Of a stretch of 64,000 nt of DNA, positions 11,361-27,205 are shown one piece after another. The stretch spans positions 1 through 64,000 of the forward strand of contig NZ_JAFFPT010000006.1 in the NCBI RefSeq assembly GCF_016918785.1, given 5' to 3'. This DNA comes from Leptospira ainazelensis. Its GTDB lineage: Bacteria > Spirochaetota > Leptospiria > Leptospirales > Leptospiraceae. Every line of letters begins with the position of its first letter. The first letter of the stretch is position 1. The notes under the pieces were generated by a model. That model had not been told where the DNA came from and made no database searches. It saw only the letters and a program-made list of their open reading frames with translations. The translations under genes were made by a program, and so were the position numbers.

Positions 11361-12235
11361 TTATTCCTTTTCTGAATACGAAACTAAGGGAGCTTCCGTA
11401 AATTTAGACTGTTCTGGGTTGTAAGTATATCTTTGAATTTTAAGATTTCGTTTTTCGATTTCCAAAAGATGAAATCCGCACTCGTGTCTCGAATCGGAAA
11501 GCCGGGTACTGGACGCGGAGTTTACCACATAATACGGCATCTGCTGCCCCGGAACTTTGACCCAATTTGTATGCACGTGGCCGTGTAAAAAAGCGAGAGG
11601 TGGAAAACTTTTAAGAAGAGAGGCGATCTCTTCCCGATTTCGCAAACGATGGTGAACCGTCTCCTGTCTTTCTTCCGGGTTCCAGATCGGATGATGACAG
11701 ACCAATACGTAATCTTCGATCTTTTTTTCCCTAAGAATTTTTTGAGTCTCGGATACGACCTCGGGTTGAATTCTTCCATACGCATCGAGAATCGAAAGAG
11801 GCAGACTGGAATCCCACCCTACAAAATATACGCCGCCGATTTTTTTAATACGAATATAATCTGCGTTATGTGAAATGGTATCGCCTGAAAGTTTCGAAAA
11901 GTATTTTTCGAAAAGAGGATGTTCGCCTACTGCTTGTTTTGTGTAACGATCGTGATTTCCGGGGATATAAAAAACACGATCCTGAGGAAGTTCGCTTAAT
12001 ATTTTCCCCGCAACCTGAAATTCCTTTTCGTGAGAGACGTTTGTGATGTCCCCGGATATGACGATCGCATCGGGTCTCAAGGTTTCGACACTTTTCAAAA
12101 TGGAATTCCAAATATAAGAAGGATATTTTTTCTTTCTTCGAAGCGTGTAGTTTAGATAACCTACGATCATCTTTCCTTTTAATTGGAAGAAAGGAATTTG
12201 TGTAGGGAAGTGAAGATCTGAGAGGTGAAGAATTT

Positions 12236-12239
<4 letters not shown>
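11361..12239 (-). CDS. Calcineurin-like metallophosphoesterase
   Basis: A 292-residue protein of the calcineurin-like phosphoesterase superfamily, close to the CpdA/3',5'-cyclic-AMP phosphodiesterase style. All five metal-binding blocks are visible in order: 'LHLSDLHF' (D-x-H), 'ISGDITN' (GD), 'IPGNHDR' (GNHD), 'CHHP', and 'HGHVH'. Substrate cannot be assigned. The start codon overlaps the stop of the lipoyl-domain gene (ATGA arrangement), showing translational coupling. Confidence 0.9.
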
Positions 12240-12527
<288 letters not shown>

Positions 12528-12563
12528 CGCATCAATGATACCTAAAAAACTCGGTGGGGATAT

Positions 12564-13394
12564 ATGGCAAACCAGAAAACAGCGCTCAAAGGGAGCGAGA
12601 TCCTGAAAAATATCGAGGATCTCAAAAAGAGAAAATTCTTTCACCTTGAGCTCAAAGGTCTGACAAAACCTACGAGAGATATTCTTTCCGAGCTTGTAAA
12701 CGGAATTTTAGATGAAATCGGAGCCAACCCGTTAGCCGGCTTTCATCTCTTTAGCGGTTTGATGGAAGCGTTGTTAAACGCAATCAAGGCAAACATTCGC
12801 CACATTATCTTCCGAGATGAACTCCTAAAAAAATTAGAACAAGGAGAGACCAGTCGTCAAGACGCGGAAGAACTCCTAGAGATCATCATGGAAACCTCGC
12901 TCTTACGGGATGCGATGCACCGTTATATCGTACCCGATAAGGTGAAAAAACAGGTTCAAACGGTTCTTTCTTTGGAAGATAAAATCAGAACTAAAAAGAA
13001 AGTTTTAACGGAAAGCGAGAAGGTTTTTCTTTCCGACGTTCGCAGCAAGATTGAAAAATACAATATGAACATCTCCTTGAAGATTCGAATCACCAAGGAA
13101 GAATTGAGTTTTAGAATTCGAAACGATTCTCCGATCCATCATTTGGATTTTGAAAGAATTCAAGAATCCAGACAAAAACACAAAGAACTTTTCGATCAAG
13201 GAAATTCCGCCGATTTTTTTCGCCCCGAATTTTTAAACGAAAAAGAAAGCGCCGGTTTTGGAATTGCGATGATCGACGAAGGATTTTACAGCATCGGTCT
13301 CAATCCTCTCGATCTTCTTACGATCACATCCGGAGCGAGAACTACAACGGTGTATATGAAATATCCGATTTCCGGATTGAAAATGGATTTCTGA
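12564..13394 (+). CDS. GHKL/histidine-kinase-like ATPase domain protein (divergent)
   Basis: A 276-residue cytoplasmic protein. The central '[17 protein letters not shown]' resembles the N-box of GHKL ATPases and '[14 protein letters not shown]' resembles the G2 box, but a clear G1 box (DxGxG) and a phosphorylatable His box are missing. It may therefore be an anti-sigma-factor-like or ATP-binding regulatory protein rather than a kinase. It is divergent from the lipoyl gene, 67 bases away. The family call is tentative. Confidence 0.6.
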   Translation: MANQKTALKGSEILKNIEDLKKRKFFHLELKGLTKPTRDILSELVNGILDEIGANPLAGFHLFSGLMEALLNAIKANIRHIIFRDELLKKLEQGETSRQDAEELLEIIMETSLLRDAMHRYIVPDKVKKQVQTVLSLEDKIRTKKKVLTESEKVFLSDVRSKIEKYNMNISLKIRITKEELSFRIRNDSPIHHLDFERIQESRQKHKELFDQGNSADFFRPEFLNEKESAGFGIAMIDEGFYSIGLNPLDLLTITSGARTTTVYMKYPISGLKMDF

Positions 13395-13450
13395 TTTTCT
13401 CTTTTTCGAATCTAAGTAAAAATCTCGAATACGATCCGAAAATGAAAAAT

Positions 13451-14734
<1,284 letters not shown>

Positions 14735-14826
14735 CCCTATTTTGGAAAGTTCGTCAAATAGAATCTATACTCTTAGTTTCAAAAATCATTTCTTGAAAAC
14801 GAAAGATTCAAAGATTCTAATTTTGC

Positions 14827-16263
14827 TTAGAGAATGTATTGACTCAGATCCTTGTCCTGAATCACACCTTGGAGTCGATCCAGGACATATTTTCCGTCGA
14901 TTTTTACGTTTCGTTTTTCTTCCGGAAGATCGGGGCCTTCAAAACTCAATTCTTCCAAAAGACGTTCTAAGATCGTATTCAATCTTCGGGCGCCTATGTT
15001 TTCGTGTTTTTCGTTCATGTCGTAGGCGATTCTTGCGATCTCTTGGATTCCGTCGGTTGTGAATTCCACACGAATCAAATCCGTTGCAAGAAGCGCTTCG
15101 TATTGTCTTGTCAGCGAAGAACGAGGCGCGGTAAGAATTTTTTCTAAATCTTCTCTGGATAATTTTTCCAGTTCGACGCGGATCGGAAATCTTCCCTGTA
15201 ACTCGGGAATTAAATCCGAAGGTTTGGTCATGTGAAACGCACCCGCCGCGATAAAAAGGATATGATCGGTTTTTACGGGGCCGATCTTTGTGTTTACGGT
15301 GGCTCCTTCCACGATCGGTAACAGATCTCTCTGGACACCTTCTCTCGAAACGTCCGCTCCGGTTTTTCCTTCTCTTCCTGCGATCTTATCGATCTCGTCT
15401 AAAAAGATAATTCCCATCTCTTCCACTCTTCGAAGCGCTTCTCTTTGTACCTTGTCCGGATCGAGCAACTTTTCCGCTTCGAATTCTTCCAAAGCCTTGA
15501 GGGCCTCGGGAATTTTCAGTTTTCGCTTTTTATTTTTTTTGGGGAGCATATCTCCCAGAACATTCTGCAATTGATTGTCTAAGTCGTCTAAATTTCCCGC
15601 TCCAAAAACCTGCAACATCGGAATCTGAGAAGCGCTCGGATTCGGCAGATCCAGTTCCACCTCTTGTTCGTCCAGTTTTCCGGTTTTCAATTTTTTTCTC
15701 ATAAACTCTCTGGTTTCGAGAAAGTGTGTTTTTCTTTCTTCTTCATCCGCGATTGGAGTATTCGAAAAACCTGATATTTGCGTGGAGGTTTGTTTGGATT
15801 CTCCCGGAAAGGGGAGCAGAATATCGAGTAAGGCTTCCTCAGCTTTTTGTTTTGCGGTTTCTTCGACCTTGGTTCTGAATTCCTGTTTTACAAGATTCAT
15901 CGAAATTACGGCAAGATCTCGGATCATGGATTCCACGTCTCTTCCGACGTAACCGACTTCTGTGTATTTTGTGGCCTCCACTTTAAGAAAGGGGGCCCCG
16001 CAGAGTTTGGAAAGTCTTCTTGCGATTTCAGTTTTCCCAACGCCGGTTGGTCCGATCATGATGATGTTTTTAGGATAGATCTCTTCCTGCATTTCGGGAT
16101 CGAGTTTTTTACGGCGAGTTCTGTTCCGTAGCGCGACGGCTACGGCTTTTTTTGCGTTTTTTTGTCCGATGATATGTTCATCCAGCTTGGTTACGATCTG
16201 CCGAGGTGTGAGTTCCTCTTCGGATGAAAGGATGAGTTCCTGGTCTTTGTGAGAATCTGTCAT
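14827..16263 (-). CDS. hslU: ATP-dependent protease ATPase subunit HslU
   Basis: The AAA+ unfoldase of the HslUV (ClpYQ) protease. Starting at ATG 16263 gives 478 residues and avoids a 46-base overlap into hslV that the longer frame to 16320 would need. The N-terminus '[20 protein letters not shown]' is typical. Walker A '[14 protein letters not shown]' and Walker B '[11 protein letters not shown]' flank the family's I-domain, which recognises substrate. The C-terminus ends 'DLSQYIL', the tail that docks into HslV. It is translated directly after hslV (11-base gap). Confidence 0.97.
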   Translation of the reverse strand: MTDSHKDQELILSSEEELTPRQIVTKLDEHIIGQKNAKKAVAVALRNRTRRKKLDPEMQEEIYPKNIIMIGPTGVGKTEIARRLSKLCGAPFLKVEATKYTEVGYVGRDVESMIRDLAVISMNLVKQEFRTKVEETAKQKAEEALLDILLPFPGESKQTSTQISGFSNTPIADEEERKTHFLETREFMRKKLKTGKLDEQEVELDLPNPSASQIPMLQVFGAGNLDDLDNQLQNVLGDMLPKKNKKRKLKIPEALKALEEFEAEKLLDPDKVQREALRRVEEMGIIFLDEIDKIAGREGKTGADVSREGVQRDLLPIVEGATVNTKIGPVKTDHILFIAAGAFHMTKPSDLIPELQGRFPIRVELEKLSREDLEKILTAPRSSLTRQYEALLATDLIRVEFTTDGIQEIARIAYDMNEKHENIGARRLNTILERLLEELSFEGPDLPEEKRNVKIDGKYVLDRLQGVIQDKDLSQYIL

Positions 16264-16274
16264 ATATATTTTTT

Positions 16275-16803
16275 TTAAAGGATTTCTTCGATGGTAATAT
16301 GATCGTTGGTGTAGATACAAATATCGGCTGCGATTTTCATGGAAGATTCTACGATCTCTTTTGCGGAAAGTTCGGTGTGATCGTAAAGCGCTCGAGCGGC
16401 GGCTAACGCGTAATTTCCTCCGGATCCGATCGCGATCACACCTTCATCGGGAGAAATCACGTCTCCCGTTCCGGAAATCAAAAACGATTCGTCCTTATCG
16501 GCTACGATCAAAAGGGCTTCCAATCTACGAAGCATACGATCCATTCTCCATTCTCTTGCGAGTTCGACGGCGCTTCTGGAAAGACTTCCTCCGAATTCCT
16601 GCACTTTCTTTTCAAAAAGTTCAAAAAGTGTGAATGCGTCCGCGGCGGATCCGGCAAAACCGGAAAGAATTTTTCCGTCATAGAGTCTTCTTACTTTTTT
16701 CGCGGATTGTTTCATGACGGTGTTTCCCATAGAAACCTGACCGTCTCCTCCGATGGCGACTTTTCCGTTTTTACGGACGCAAAGAATGGTAGTGGAACGA
16801 ATT

Positions 16804-16817
<14 letters not shown>
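16275..16817 (-). CDS. hslV: ATP-dependent protease proteolytic subunit HslV
   Basis: A 180-residue Ntn-hydrolase protease, the proteasome-beta-like partner of HslU. The first eight residues are a propeptide: cleavage before Thr9 ('RS|TTILCVR') exposes the catalytic N-terminal threonine. '[14 protein letters not shown]' and '[15 protein letters not shown]' are family signatures. The start overlaps the xerC stop by 14 bases, giving the xer-hslV-hslU order known from Firmicutes (codV-clpQ-clpY). Confidence 0.98.
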
Positions 16818-17739
<922 letters not shown>

Positions 17740-17884
17740 TGGAATACTCCGTTTTAAATTGAGTTCGATCGTTTTGAATTTTAATCCCGGTTTTTTTAAG
17801 TCCCAAAGGGTTTTCAAACGAACGAAAAAACGGGCGAATCTCTATCTCCTTTTTTGAAAAGGAAGAATATCGACTTCGCCTGTC

Positions 17885-19985
<2,101 letters not shown>

Positions 19986-19989
<4 letters not shown>

Positions 19990-20297
19990 TTGAGATACCT
20001 TTTGAGAGTTTCCTTATCGGGACCTAATACTTCGACCAGTGTGGAACCCGGATTGGAAATTCCGTACTGAGAATAGTCCACTTCTTTCAAAAAATCGTGG
20101 GATCGAATGGTATCGACCGTTAATTTTTTGAGGATGCCTTCCCCGATTCCGTGGACGATTTCCACGAATGTTTCCCCGGCTAAAAAGGCCTCTTGGATCT
20201 CCCTTTCTAGTTTTTCCTGGGCTTCTTCAAACCTCAGCTTTCGGATATAGATCGTTTTTGCTCCGGAATAGCCGGATTTGACGGAATTTTTTTTCAT
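19986..20297 (-). CDS. Smr-domain protein
   Basis: A small Smr (MutS2 C-terminal type) domain protein. The family core is clear: 'LRFEEAQEKLEREIQEAFL' followed by 'VEIVHGIGEGILKKLTVDTI' with the HGxGxGxL nuclease-associated motif, and a closing 'GSTLVEV'. Stand-alone Smr domains are often nucleases acting on DNA or RNA. I start it at the ATG at 20297 (103 residues); an in-frame GTG at 20312 is an alternative. It overlaps cimA by 4 bases (ATGA). Confidence 0.85.
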
Positions 20298-20348
20298 ACG
20301 ATCCGGGCTCACTTCTTACGTACCAGTGTTTTTTTGATTACGAGTACG

Positions 20349-22009
<1,661 letters not shown>

Positions 22010-22232
22010 GAATCATGCTTTAGTAGATTCTAATCTGTGTGAGTTCCTACATTCTTGAACTTCGAGACAGGATCTTCATTGTGTTGCGAGAACGCGGCGG
22101 TGTTTTTTGGAAAAAAAGTTGTAAACTGACTTCAAGTCCGTCTCGAATAAAATTTTACGAAGGATTTTTTTTAAAAAACTCTAAACGACGGAGCTCGAGC
22201 GGACTGCCGTTTTTGATTGGATATCTTTTAAC
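22010..22232. other. Intergenic region, possible degenerate repeat
   Basis: No supported gene. An 8-bp inverted repeat TTCGAGAC (22061-22068) / GTCTCGAA (22140-22147) brackets 71 bases, and a 'GTGAGTTCCTAC' element like common Leptospira intergenic sequences lies just outside. It may be a remnant of a small intergenic repeat or a structured transcript end. The adjacent genes (app1-like on plus, dedA on minus) converge here. Confidence 0.3.
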
Positions 22233-22877
22233 CTAAGATTTTTGATCTGCGGTTTTTTTCTGTTTTCGATACCAGAAGAACAAAATCGCGAGAAGGATCA
22301 TCAGACCGAAGATGATTCTATTATAAATTTCTAAAAAACCCAAAACGGCTTCCCAATGGGAACCGAGATAGAATCCGGAAAAGATCAACATACCGCACCA
22401 AAGAAAAACGGCGATCGTAAAACATCCGAAAAAAACGATCGGATTCATCTTTACCATTCCTGCGACGATGGAAACAAAAAATCGAATTCCCGCCGAAAAC
22501 CGGCTAAACAAAACGACCGCGATCGCGTTTCTATGAAACCAGGACAGGGTTTTTTCGATCGATTCTTCATCATAGAGAGAATCTTTGAACGGAAATTCTT
22601 TCTTTTTCACCCAATGCAAAAAGACGTTTCCGAATCGATACATTACCCAGGCGCCCAGGATATTTCCGAACAATGTGCTCGAAACAAGCGCAAACCAACC
22701 AAAGGATTCCAAATTCCTCGCGACCAAAAAACCGCCAAAGACGGTGATCGTATCTCCAGGCCACGGTGGAAAAACGTTTTCGGCAAAATTAGAGAACGCA
22801 AAAAAGAGCCAGACTAAGACCGGATCGGTTTCCGAAAATCGGGTGAGAATTTGAATCAGTGTTTCCTGAAAAGTCAT
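22233..22877 (-). CDS. DedA-family membrane protein
   Basis: A 214-residue integral membrane protein of the DedA/VTT-domain family, implicated in lipid carrier (undecaprenyl phosphate) or phospholipid flipping and in envelope homeostasis. Signatures: 'FAENVFPPWPGDTI' near residue 32, and 'LFSRFSAGIRFFVSIVAGMVKM' (residues about 120-142) with the conserved arginines. There are about five hydrophobic segments. Start codons of this gene and the plus-strand gene at 22905 lie only about 27 bases apart, so their promoters must overlap neighbouring coding DNA. Confidence 0.92.
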   Translation of the reverse strand: MTFQETLIQILTRFSETDPVLVWLFFAFSNFAENVFPPWPGDTITVFGGFLVARNLESFGWFALVSSTLFGNILGAWVMYRFGNVFLHWVKKKEFPFKDSLYDEESIEKTLSWFHRNAIAVVLFSRFSAGIRFFVSIVAGMVKMNPIVFFGCFTIAVFLWCGMLIFSGFYLGSHWEAVLGFLEIYNRIIFGLMILLAILFFWYRKQKKTADQKS

Positions 22878-22904
22878 GAAGGATGAATAAAAGAATTGTC
22901 AGTG

Positions 22905-23390
22905 ATGGCGGATAAGGTTCAAGTAAAAAAAGTGAACCCTACTCGTTTCCATTTTTTACTCCTTTTTCTATTCGGCGTTTTTACGGCGCCGATCTCCGTC
23001 TTTTCCTCCGATTCCAAGACGGAATTGTATCGTTATAACAAATTGACTCTGCAGAATCATCCGGTTCGAAATCCGAGATCCCTTCCCGTCGAGTTTGTTC
23101 CGGAAGGCGCCGCTTTGATCCATTCTACGGAGTTAAAATCGGAACGGGGATATTTCGATACGAAAGAATCCTTTCTTCTATTCACTCACGCGTTTAAGAA
23201 AAAACAAATGGAAGTCTATTACGCTTCGATTTTTAAATCTCTCCATTGGAAAATTTTGCAGGAAGAGATCACGGATCAAAAGACCGTGATTATGGCGGAA
23301 AGTCAGAATAAAAAAGTGGTAACGATTCAGATCGAAGCCGTGGACGCGGGAAGCAGAATCAAACTCTTCTATAAAAAATCAGGCGGTTAA
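22905..23390 (+). CDS. Hypothetical secreted protein
   Basis: A 161-residue protein from the ATG at 22905 (a TTG three codons earlier is possible). A hydrophobic stretch 'FLLLFLFGVFTAPISVFSSD' looks like a signal peptide cleaved near residue 36, counted from the ATG. The mature part is small and mixed alpha/beta with no family I recognise. Its stop lies 3 bases before the AI-2E exporter start, so the two are co-transcribed and probably translationally coupled. Confidence 0.65.
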   Translation: MADKVQVKKVNPTRFHFLLLFLFGVFTAPISVFSSDSKTELYRYNKLTLQNHPVRNPRSLPVEFVPEGAALIHSTELKSERGYFDTKESFLLFTHAFKKKQMEVYYASIFKSLHWKILQEEITDQKTVIMAESQNKKVVTIQIEAVDAGSRIKLFYKKSGG

Positions 23391-23393
23391 AAG

Positions 23394-24527
23394 ATGATCG
23401 AACCTGTTGTTCCATTCAATCCCGAACCGGGAAAATATACGTTCGTGATTTTTTTCTCGATCCTTTTTATCTTTGCGATCGGAGTATTTTTTCTAGTATT
23501 TCGTCCCTATCTTTATTCTTCATTGATGGCTTTGATCCTCTATCTCGCGACGAGAAGACAATACAAACTGCTCAAGGAATATCTCGGCGAAAGATTCCAA
23601 TGGCTCGTTCCTTGGATTATGATCACTCTCGTTTCCATGCTCGTTCTCATTCCTTCCTATTTTGTCATTCGTACTCTCATCCAGGAAGCCCTTTCGATTC
23701 TATTCAAATTAAGAATTTCGTTAAGCGAAGACAAGATGATCGAAACCTTGATGAACTTTGCGATGCTCACCGACTTTATCACGGACAACGAATTCTTCTG
23801 GGTAAAAGTTCCGGAAATCTATGGAGAATTCGCCGAAAACTACGTCGATATTTTGAACCTCGACAGCATCTACGGAATTTTGAGCAACGCTTCCTCTTTT
23901 ATCTTGGGAAATATAGAATTGCCGACCGGAATTCTGATGAATCTGTTTTTCGCACTTTTAGTCCTATTTTTTCTTTATCAGGACGGAAAAAAAGTCGAAA
24001 GATTCATTTTGGATAATCTTCCGTTTTCCAGACAGCTCGAAGAACAAGTGGGAAGAAAGGTCACTTCCGCAGTGCAAACGGTAATCCGCGGAAACTTGAT
24101 CATTTCCATTTTGCAGGGAACCGCCGTTTATATTCTTCTTTTGATCGCGGGAATTTCGAGTCCTTTCTTATACGCGAGTTTGGCCGCCTTCTTTTCCATC
24201 ATTCCCGTAGTAGGAACCTCGGTAGTATGGCTTCCGATCGGACTCTATATTCTATTTTTGGAAAACAATCCGATGATGGCGATTTTTTTTATGGGAAGCG
24301 GTCTTTTTTTCTATTTGGCTCTTGAGAATTTCGTAAAACCGAGAATGCTCGATAAAAAATTACAGGTACATCCCCTTCTCATTTTTCTTTCCCTGATCGG
24401 AGGAATCAAAGAGTTTGGAATCATGGGACTCGTAATCGGTCCCGTGGCCGTCACGTTAGTCGTCATTCTTTGGGATTTTTGGAGATTGTATCGGAGAGAA
24501 TTGATTTTAAACAAGGGGCATCGGTGA
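23394..24527 (+). CDS. AI-2E family transporter (PerM/UPF0118)
   Basis: A 377-residue integral membrane protein with about seven or eight hydrophobic segments. The family's C-terminal core is evident: 'SAVQTVIRGNLIISILQGTA', 'FFSIIPVVGTSVVWLPIGLY', 'RMLDKKLQVHPLLIFLSLIG' and 'GIMGLVIGPVAVTLVV'. Named after a quorum-signal exporter, the family also includes Na+/H+ antiporters and export permeases, so the substrate is unassigned. It sits between a small secreted protein and xseA. Confidence 0.92.
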   Translation: MIEPVVPFNPEPGKYTFVIFFSILFIFAIGVFFLVFRPYLYSSLMALILYLATRRQYKLLKEYLGERFQWLVPWIMITLVSMLVLIPSYFVIRTLIQEALSILFKLRISLSEDKMIETLMNFAMLTDFITDNEFFWVKVPEIYGEFAENYVDILNLDSIYGILSNASSFILGNIELPTGILMNLFFALLVLFFLYQDGKKVERFILDNLPFSRQLEEQVGRKVTSAVQTVIRGNLIISILQGTAVYILLLIAGISSPFLYASLAAFFSIIPVVGTSVVWLPIGLYILFLENNPMMAIFFMGSGLFFYLALENFVKPRMLDKKLQVHPLLIFLSLIGGIKEFGIMGLVIGPVAVTLVVILWDFWRLYRRELILNKGHR

Positions 24528-24532
24528 ACTGA

Positions 24533-25801
24533 TTGGAAGATTCCAAACCTCTTTCCGTCACGGAAGTAACGAGGATTCTCAAAAATCTCATCACAGGATC
24601 CAAAGATCTAAAAAATATCTGGGTCCGGGGGGAAATTTCCAATTACAGCAAAGCCAACTCCGGTCATATCTATTTTTCCCTCAAAGACGCGACCTCTTTG
24701 GTCCGTTGTACTTTTTTCAACTATTCCAATAAGAATTATTCGGGCAAACCACTCAGCGACGGAAAGGAAATCCAAGTCTACGGAACGATCACACTCTACG
24801 AGGCCGGAGGTTCCTACAACCTCAACGTATCCAGAGTGGAAGAATTGGGTCAGGGAGACATTCTTCTTCAGATTGAAAAACTCAAACAAAAACTTTCAGC
24901 GGAAGGAATCTTTGATCCCGAGAAAAAAAGAAGAATTCCTGCGTTTCCAAAAACTCTTGGAATCGCGACTTCACCTTCCGGAGCTGCGATCGAAGACATC
25001 ATCAAAGTGGCCAGATCCCGATTTCCGGGAATCAATATTCTCATAGCTCCTTGTGTGGTTCAGGGAGAAGACGCTCCCAACTCGATCGTAGGCGCCATCG
25101 AGGAATTGAATCGTCCGGAATGGAACGTGGACGTAATCATCGCGGGACGAGGCGGCGGAAGTTTCGAAGATCTGATGGCATTTAACGACGAAAAGGTGGT
25201 TCGAGCATACGCAAATTCCAGGGTTCCTATCATTTCGGCGGTAGGACATCAGACCGACGTTTTGTTAAGCGACTTTGCCGCCGACTTCGCGACCCCGACC
25301 CCGACGGCTGCGGCGGAACACGCCGTCCCAAAAGAAGAAGATATTCTTCAATTTCTTTCGCAATTGGAAGGAAGACTTAAAACTTCTCTAAACGCCAGGG
25401 TTTCTTCTAGTAAGGACCGTCTGCGTTTGTTATCGGGAAAGTATATTTTCAAGGAACCGATGCAGCTCTTAAATGCGAGAAGCCAACGAGTGGACGAAAT
25501 CGGAATTCGGTTGCAAAAAGCGGTTCAAAATAAATTGGATCTTGCCAAGGTTCGGATCGAACGTTATACGAATCTGACTCCGAGAATTCAAAACATTCTT
25601 TCCCATAAAAGACAAAGGGCGGAATTTTTGACCTCCAAGGTGGAGGATCTTTCCCCCGCCTCTACGATGAAACGCGGCTATTCCATCGTACGAAATACAA
25701 AAGGAAAAATCATCAGTTCTCCGGAACAAACAAAACCGGAGGAAGAATTACAAGTATTGCTTGCGGGCGGAACGATGCAAGTGATCCGAAAAGGAAAATA
25801 A
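24533..25801 (+). CDS. xseA: Exodeoxyribonuclease VII large subunit
   Basis: Large, catalytic subunit of exonuclease VII, a single-strand-specific nuclease. The 422 residues begin at a TTG; no ATG occurs early in frame, and the OB-fold N-terminus '[14 protein letters not shown]' follows only seven residues in, so the TTG is the real start. '[20 protein letters not shown]' is the OB domain. The catalytic domain carries '[15 protein letters not shown]', '[16 protein letters not shown]' and '[20 protein letters not shown]'. A long coiled coil and the terminal '[13 protein letters not shown]' complete the family layout. Confidence 0.97.
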   Translation: MEDSKPLSVTEVTRILKNLITGSKDLKNIWVRGEISNYSKANSGHIYFSLKDATSLVRCTFFNYSNKNYSGKPLSDGKEIQVYGTITLYEAGGSYNLNVSRVEELGQGDILLQIEKLKQKLSAEGIFDPEKKRRIPAFPKTLGIATSPSGAAIEDIIKVARSRFPGINILIAPCVVQGEDAPNSIVGAIEELNRPEWNVDVIIAGRGGGSFEDLMAFNDEKVVRAYANSRVPIISAVGHQTDVLLSDFAADFATPTPTAAAEHAVPKEEDILQFLSQLEGRLKTSLNARVSSSKDRLRLLSGKYIFKEPMQLLNARSQRVDEIGIRLQKAVQNKLDLAKVRIERYTNLTPRIQNILSHKRQRAEFLTSKVEDLSPASTMKRGYSIVRNTKGKIISSPEQTKPEEELQVLLAGGTMQVIRKGK

Positions 25802-25802
25802 A

Positions 25803-26090
25803 ATGGCAGAATCAAAATCTAAAATTTCATTCGAAGAAGCTCTTTTGGAACTTGAACAGATTGCTGAAAAACTGGAACGCCAGGATTTCAGTCTGGAAGA
25901 ATCGCTCAAAGCCTATGAACGCGGAATGGAACTCAAAAAAATTTGTCAGCGAATTTTGGATACGGCGGAAGGAAAAATCGAAGCGCTGACCAAAGACGAA
26001 TCGAAAAAAACGAACAAGACCGGATTTCGTGGGGACACGAAACCGGCAACCACCGAGAATAAAACTTCCGATCCAGAAGATCTATTCTGA
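25803..26090 (+). CDS. xseB: Exodeoxyribonuclease VII small subunit
   Basis: A 95-residue helical partner of XseA. The family core '[20 protein letters not shown]' and '[20 protein letters not shown]' is intact; the Lys/Thr-rich tail of about 25 residues is an unconserved extension. The ATG starts one base after the xseA stop, with an AAAAGGAAAA site inside the end of xseA, so the subunits are made together. Confidence 0.95.
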   Translation: MAESKSKISFEEALLELEQIAEKLERQDFSLEESLKAYERGMELKKICQRILDTAEGKIEALTKDESKKTNKTGFRGDTKPATTENKTSDPEDLF

Positions 26091-26228
26091 GAGGGGCGAT
26101 TTGTAGTTTCGAAAAACGATAAATCCGTCTTTATCTTGAACCTTGCAAAAATATAGAAGTTCCCCGTTTAAATATAATATTATAAGAATGGAATATTTCA
26201 TTTTGAAACAGGGGTTCTTCCGATTCCT

Positions 26229-26247
26229 GGCGGATTCGCCTCTTTTT
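26229..26247 (+). terminator. Weak candidate terminator downstream of xseB
   Basis: A short GC-rich hairpin (GGCG-GATT-CGCC) followed by TCTTTTTC lies about 140 bases after xseB. The stem is only 4 bp, so this is a weak candidate. Confidence 0.3.
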
Positions 26248-26298
26248 CGAAGAGATTCAAGCCGAACTTTCGGATTTTGAAGTAGCAAAACTGTTTTT

Positions 26299-26874
26299 TT
26301 ATTCTTTAGATTCTTTAAACTTTCCTTTGAAAAAACGAAAACACAAAGCCAAAAGACAAACGATTAACATTCCGTATCCGATAAAAACAAACATCAGTTT
26401 GATCGCTGTGATTTTTCCGGTAAACAAGGCTAAAGGTTCCGAAACCATAGGCCATGAATATAAAAAGTAAAACATAAGGGAATTTTCGATCCAATCAAAT
26501 ACCAGAAATCCGAAAGGAAGAAGATTGAATAAAACCGGAAGTTTCCAATACAAAGCCACTCTTGAATAAAAAGAACCGATCATAAGACCGACCGCGATTG
26601 GTAAAAACATATCCAAAACGTCCTGCCAAAAATACAAAGAACGTCCGACTTCTCCGTAAAATCCAAATACTTCGATCGTATCCTTTGCCGATGAAAATGG
26701 GCGAAAGTCCATTTTTAAGGGAAGACTTTGACCGGAAGGAACCGGAGTCAACTGTTCCAAGAACTGCATCGATCCGGAGATTAGAATCGAAGCCAAGGTA
26801 AAAAGAAAGATGTTTTTACCGGAAGAATTTTTTGCAATCCACTCGCTGATCGAAGATAAAAATCCTATTTTCAT
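26299..26874 (-). CDS. Hypothetical membrane protein with four predicted transmembrane segments
   Basis: A 191-residue integral membrane protein. Hydrophobic segments lie near residues 22-42, 85-105, 112-140 and 155-180; the loop after the first is Pro/Ser-rich. I recognise no family signature. It converges with xseB and is divergent from the cytochrome gene. The short GGATT-AA-AATCC hairpin just upstream of its start could be regulatory but is unremarkable. Confidence 0.65.
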   Translation of the reverse strand: MKIGFLSSISEWIAKNSSGKNIFLFTLASILISGSMQFLEQLTPVPSGQSLPLKMDFRPFSSAKDTIEVFGFYGEVGRSLYFWQDVLDMFLPIAVGLMIGSFYSRVALYWKLPVLFNLLPFGFLVFDWIENSLMFYFLYSWPMVSEPLALFTGKITAIKLMFVFIGYGMLIVCLLALCFRFFKGKFKESKE

Positions 26875-27205
26875 AACAACCTCTTTTGGAAATTCTTCGG
26901 ATTAAAATCCGTTTTGGAAAGAAAATAAATTTCCAAGAGAATTTCAATCCATATATTCCAAAACTCTGAAAAGAATATTCATTTTTTTGCATGAGATTGA
27001 TCTAAAATCACACGCGAATTTTATGTTGGTATTCTAATTATAGATTAGAGTTAAAAGATTTTCGAAAATGAAGGAAAACATCCAAAAGAAAGCAAATTGA
27101 ATTCTGAACTTGTCTTATTGAATTAGAAATCGGATTTGGACAAAACAAAATACAAAATTGTTTTCTAAACTCCGTATCCAAATTCAAAAAGAATGCGAGG
27201 AACTG
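26875..27205. other. Divergent intergenic region between membrane protein and cytochrome c gene
   Basis: AT-rich DNA of 331 bases that must hold promoters for two divergent genes. A palindrome TCTAAT-TATAG-ATTAGA (27033-27049) is the only notable structure. Part of it (from 27158) is open in the cytochrome frame, but I place the cytochrome start at 27206. Confidence 0.4.

Noticed and set aside
22039..22236. 65-codon plus-strand frame downstream of the App1-like gene
   Set aside because: No ribosome binding site; it spans the inverted-repeat element and runs into dedA antisense.
26082..26288. 68-codon minus-strand frame between xseB and the membrane protein
   Set aside because: No plausible start signal or homology; overlaps the end of xseB.
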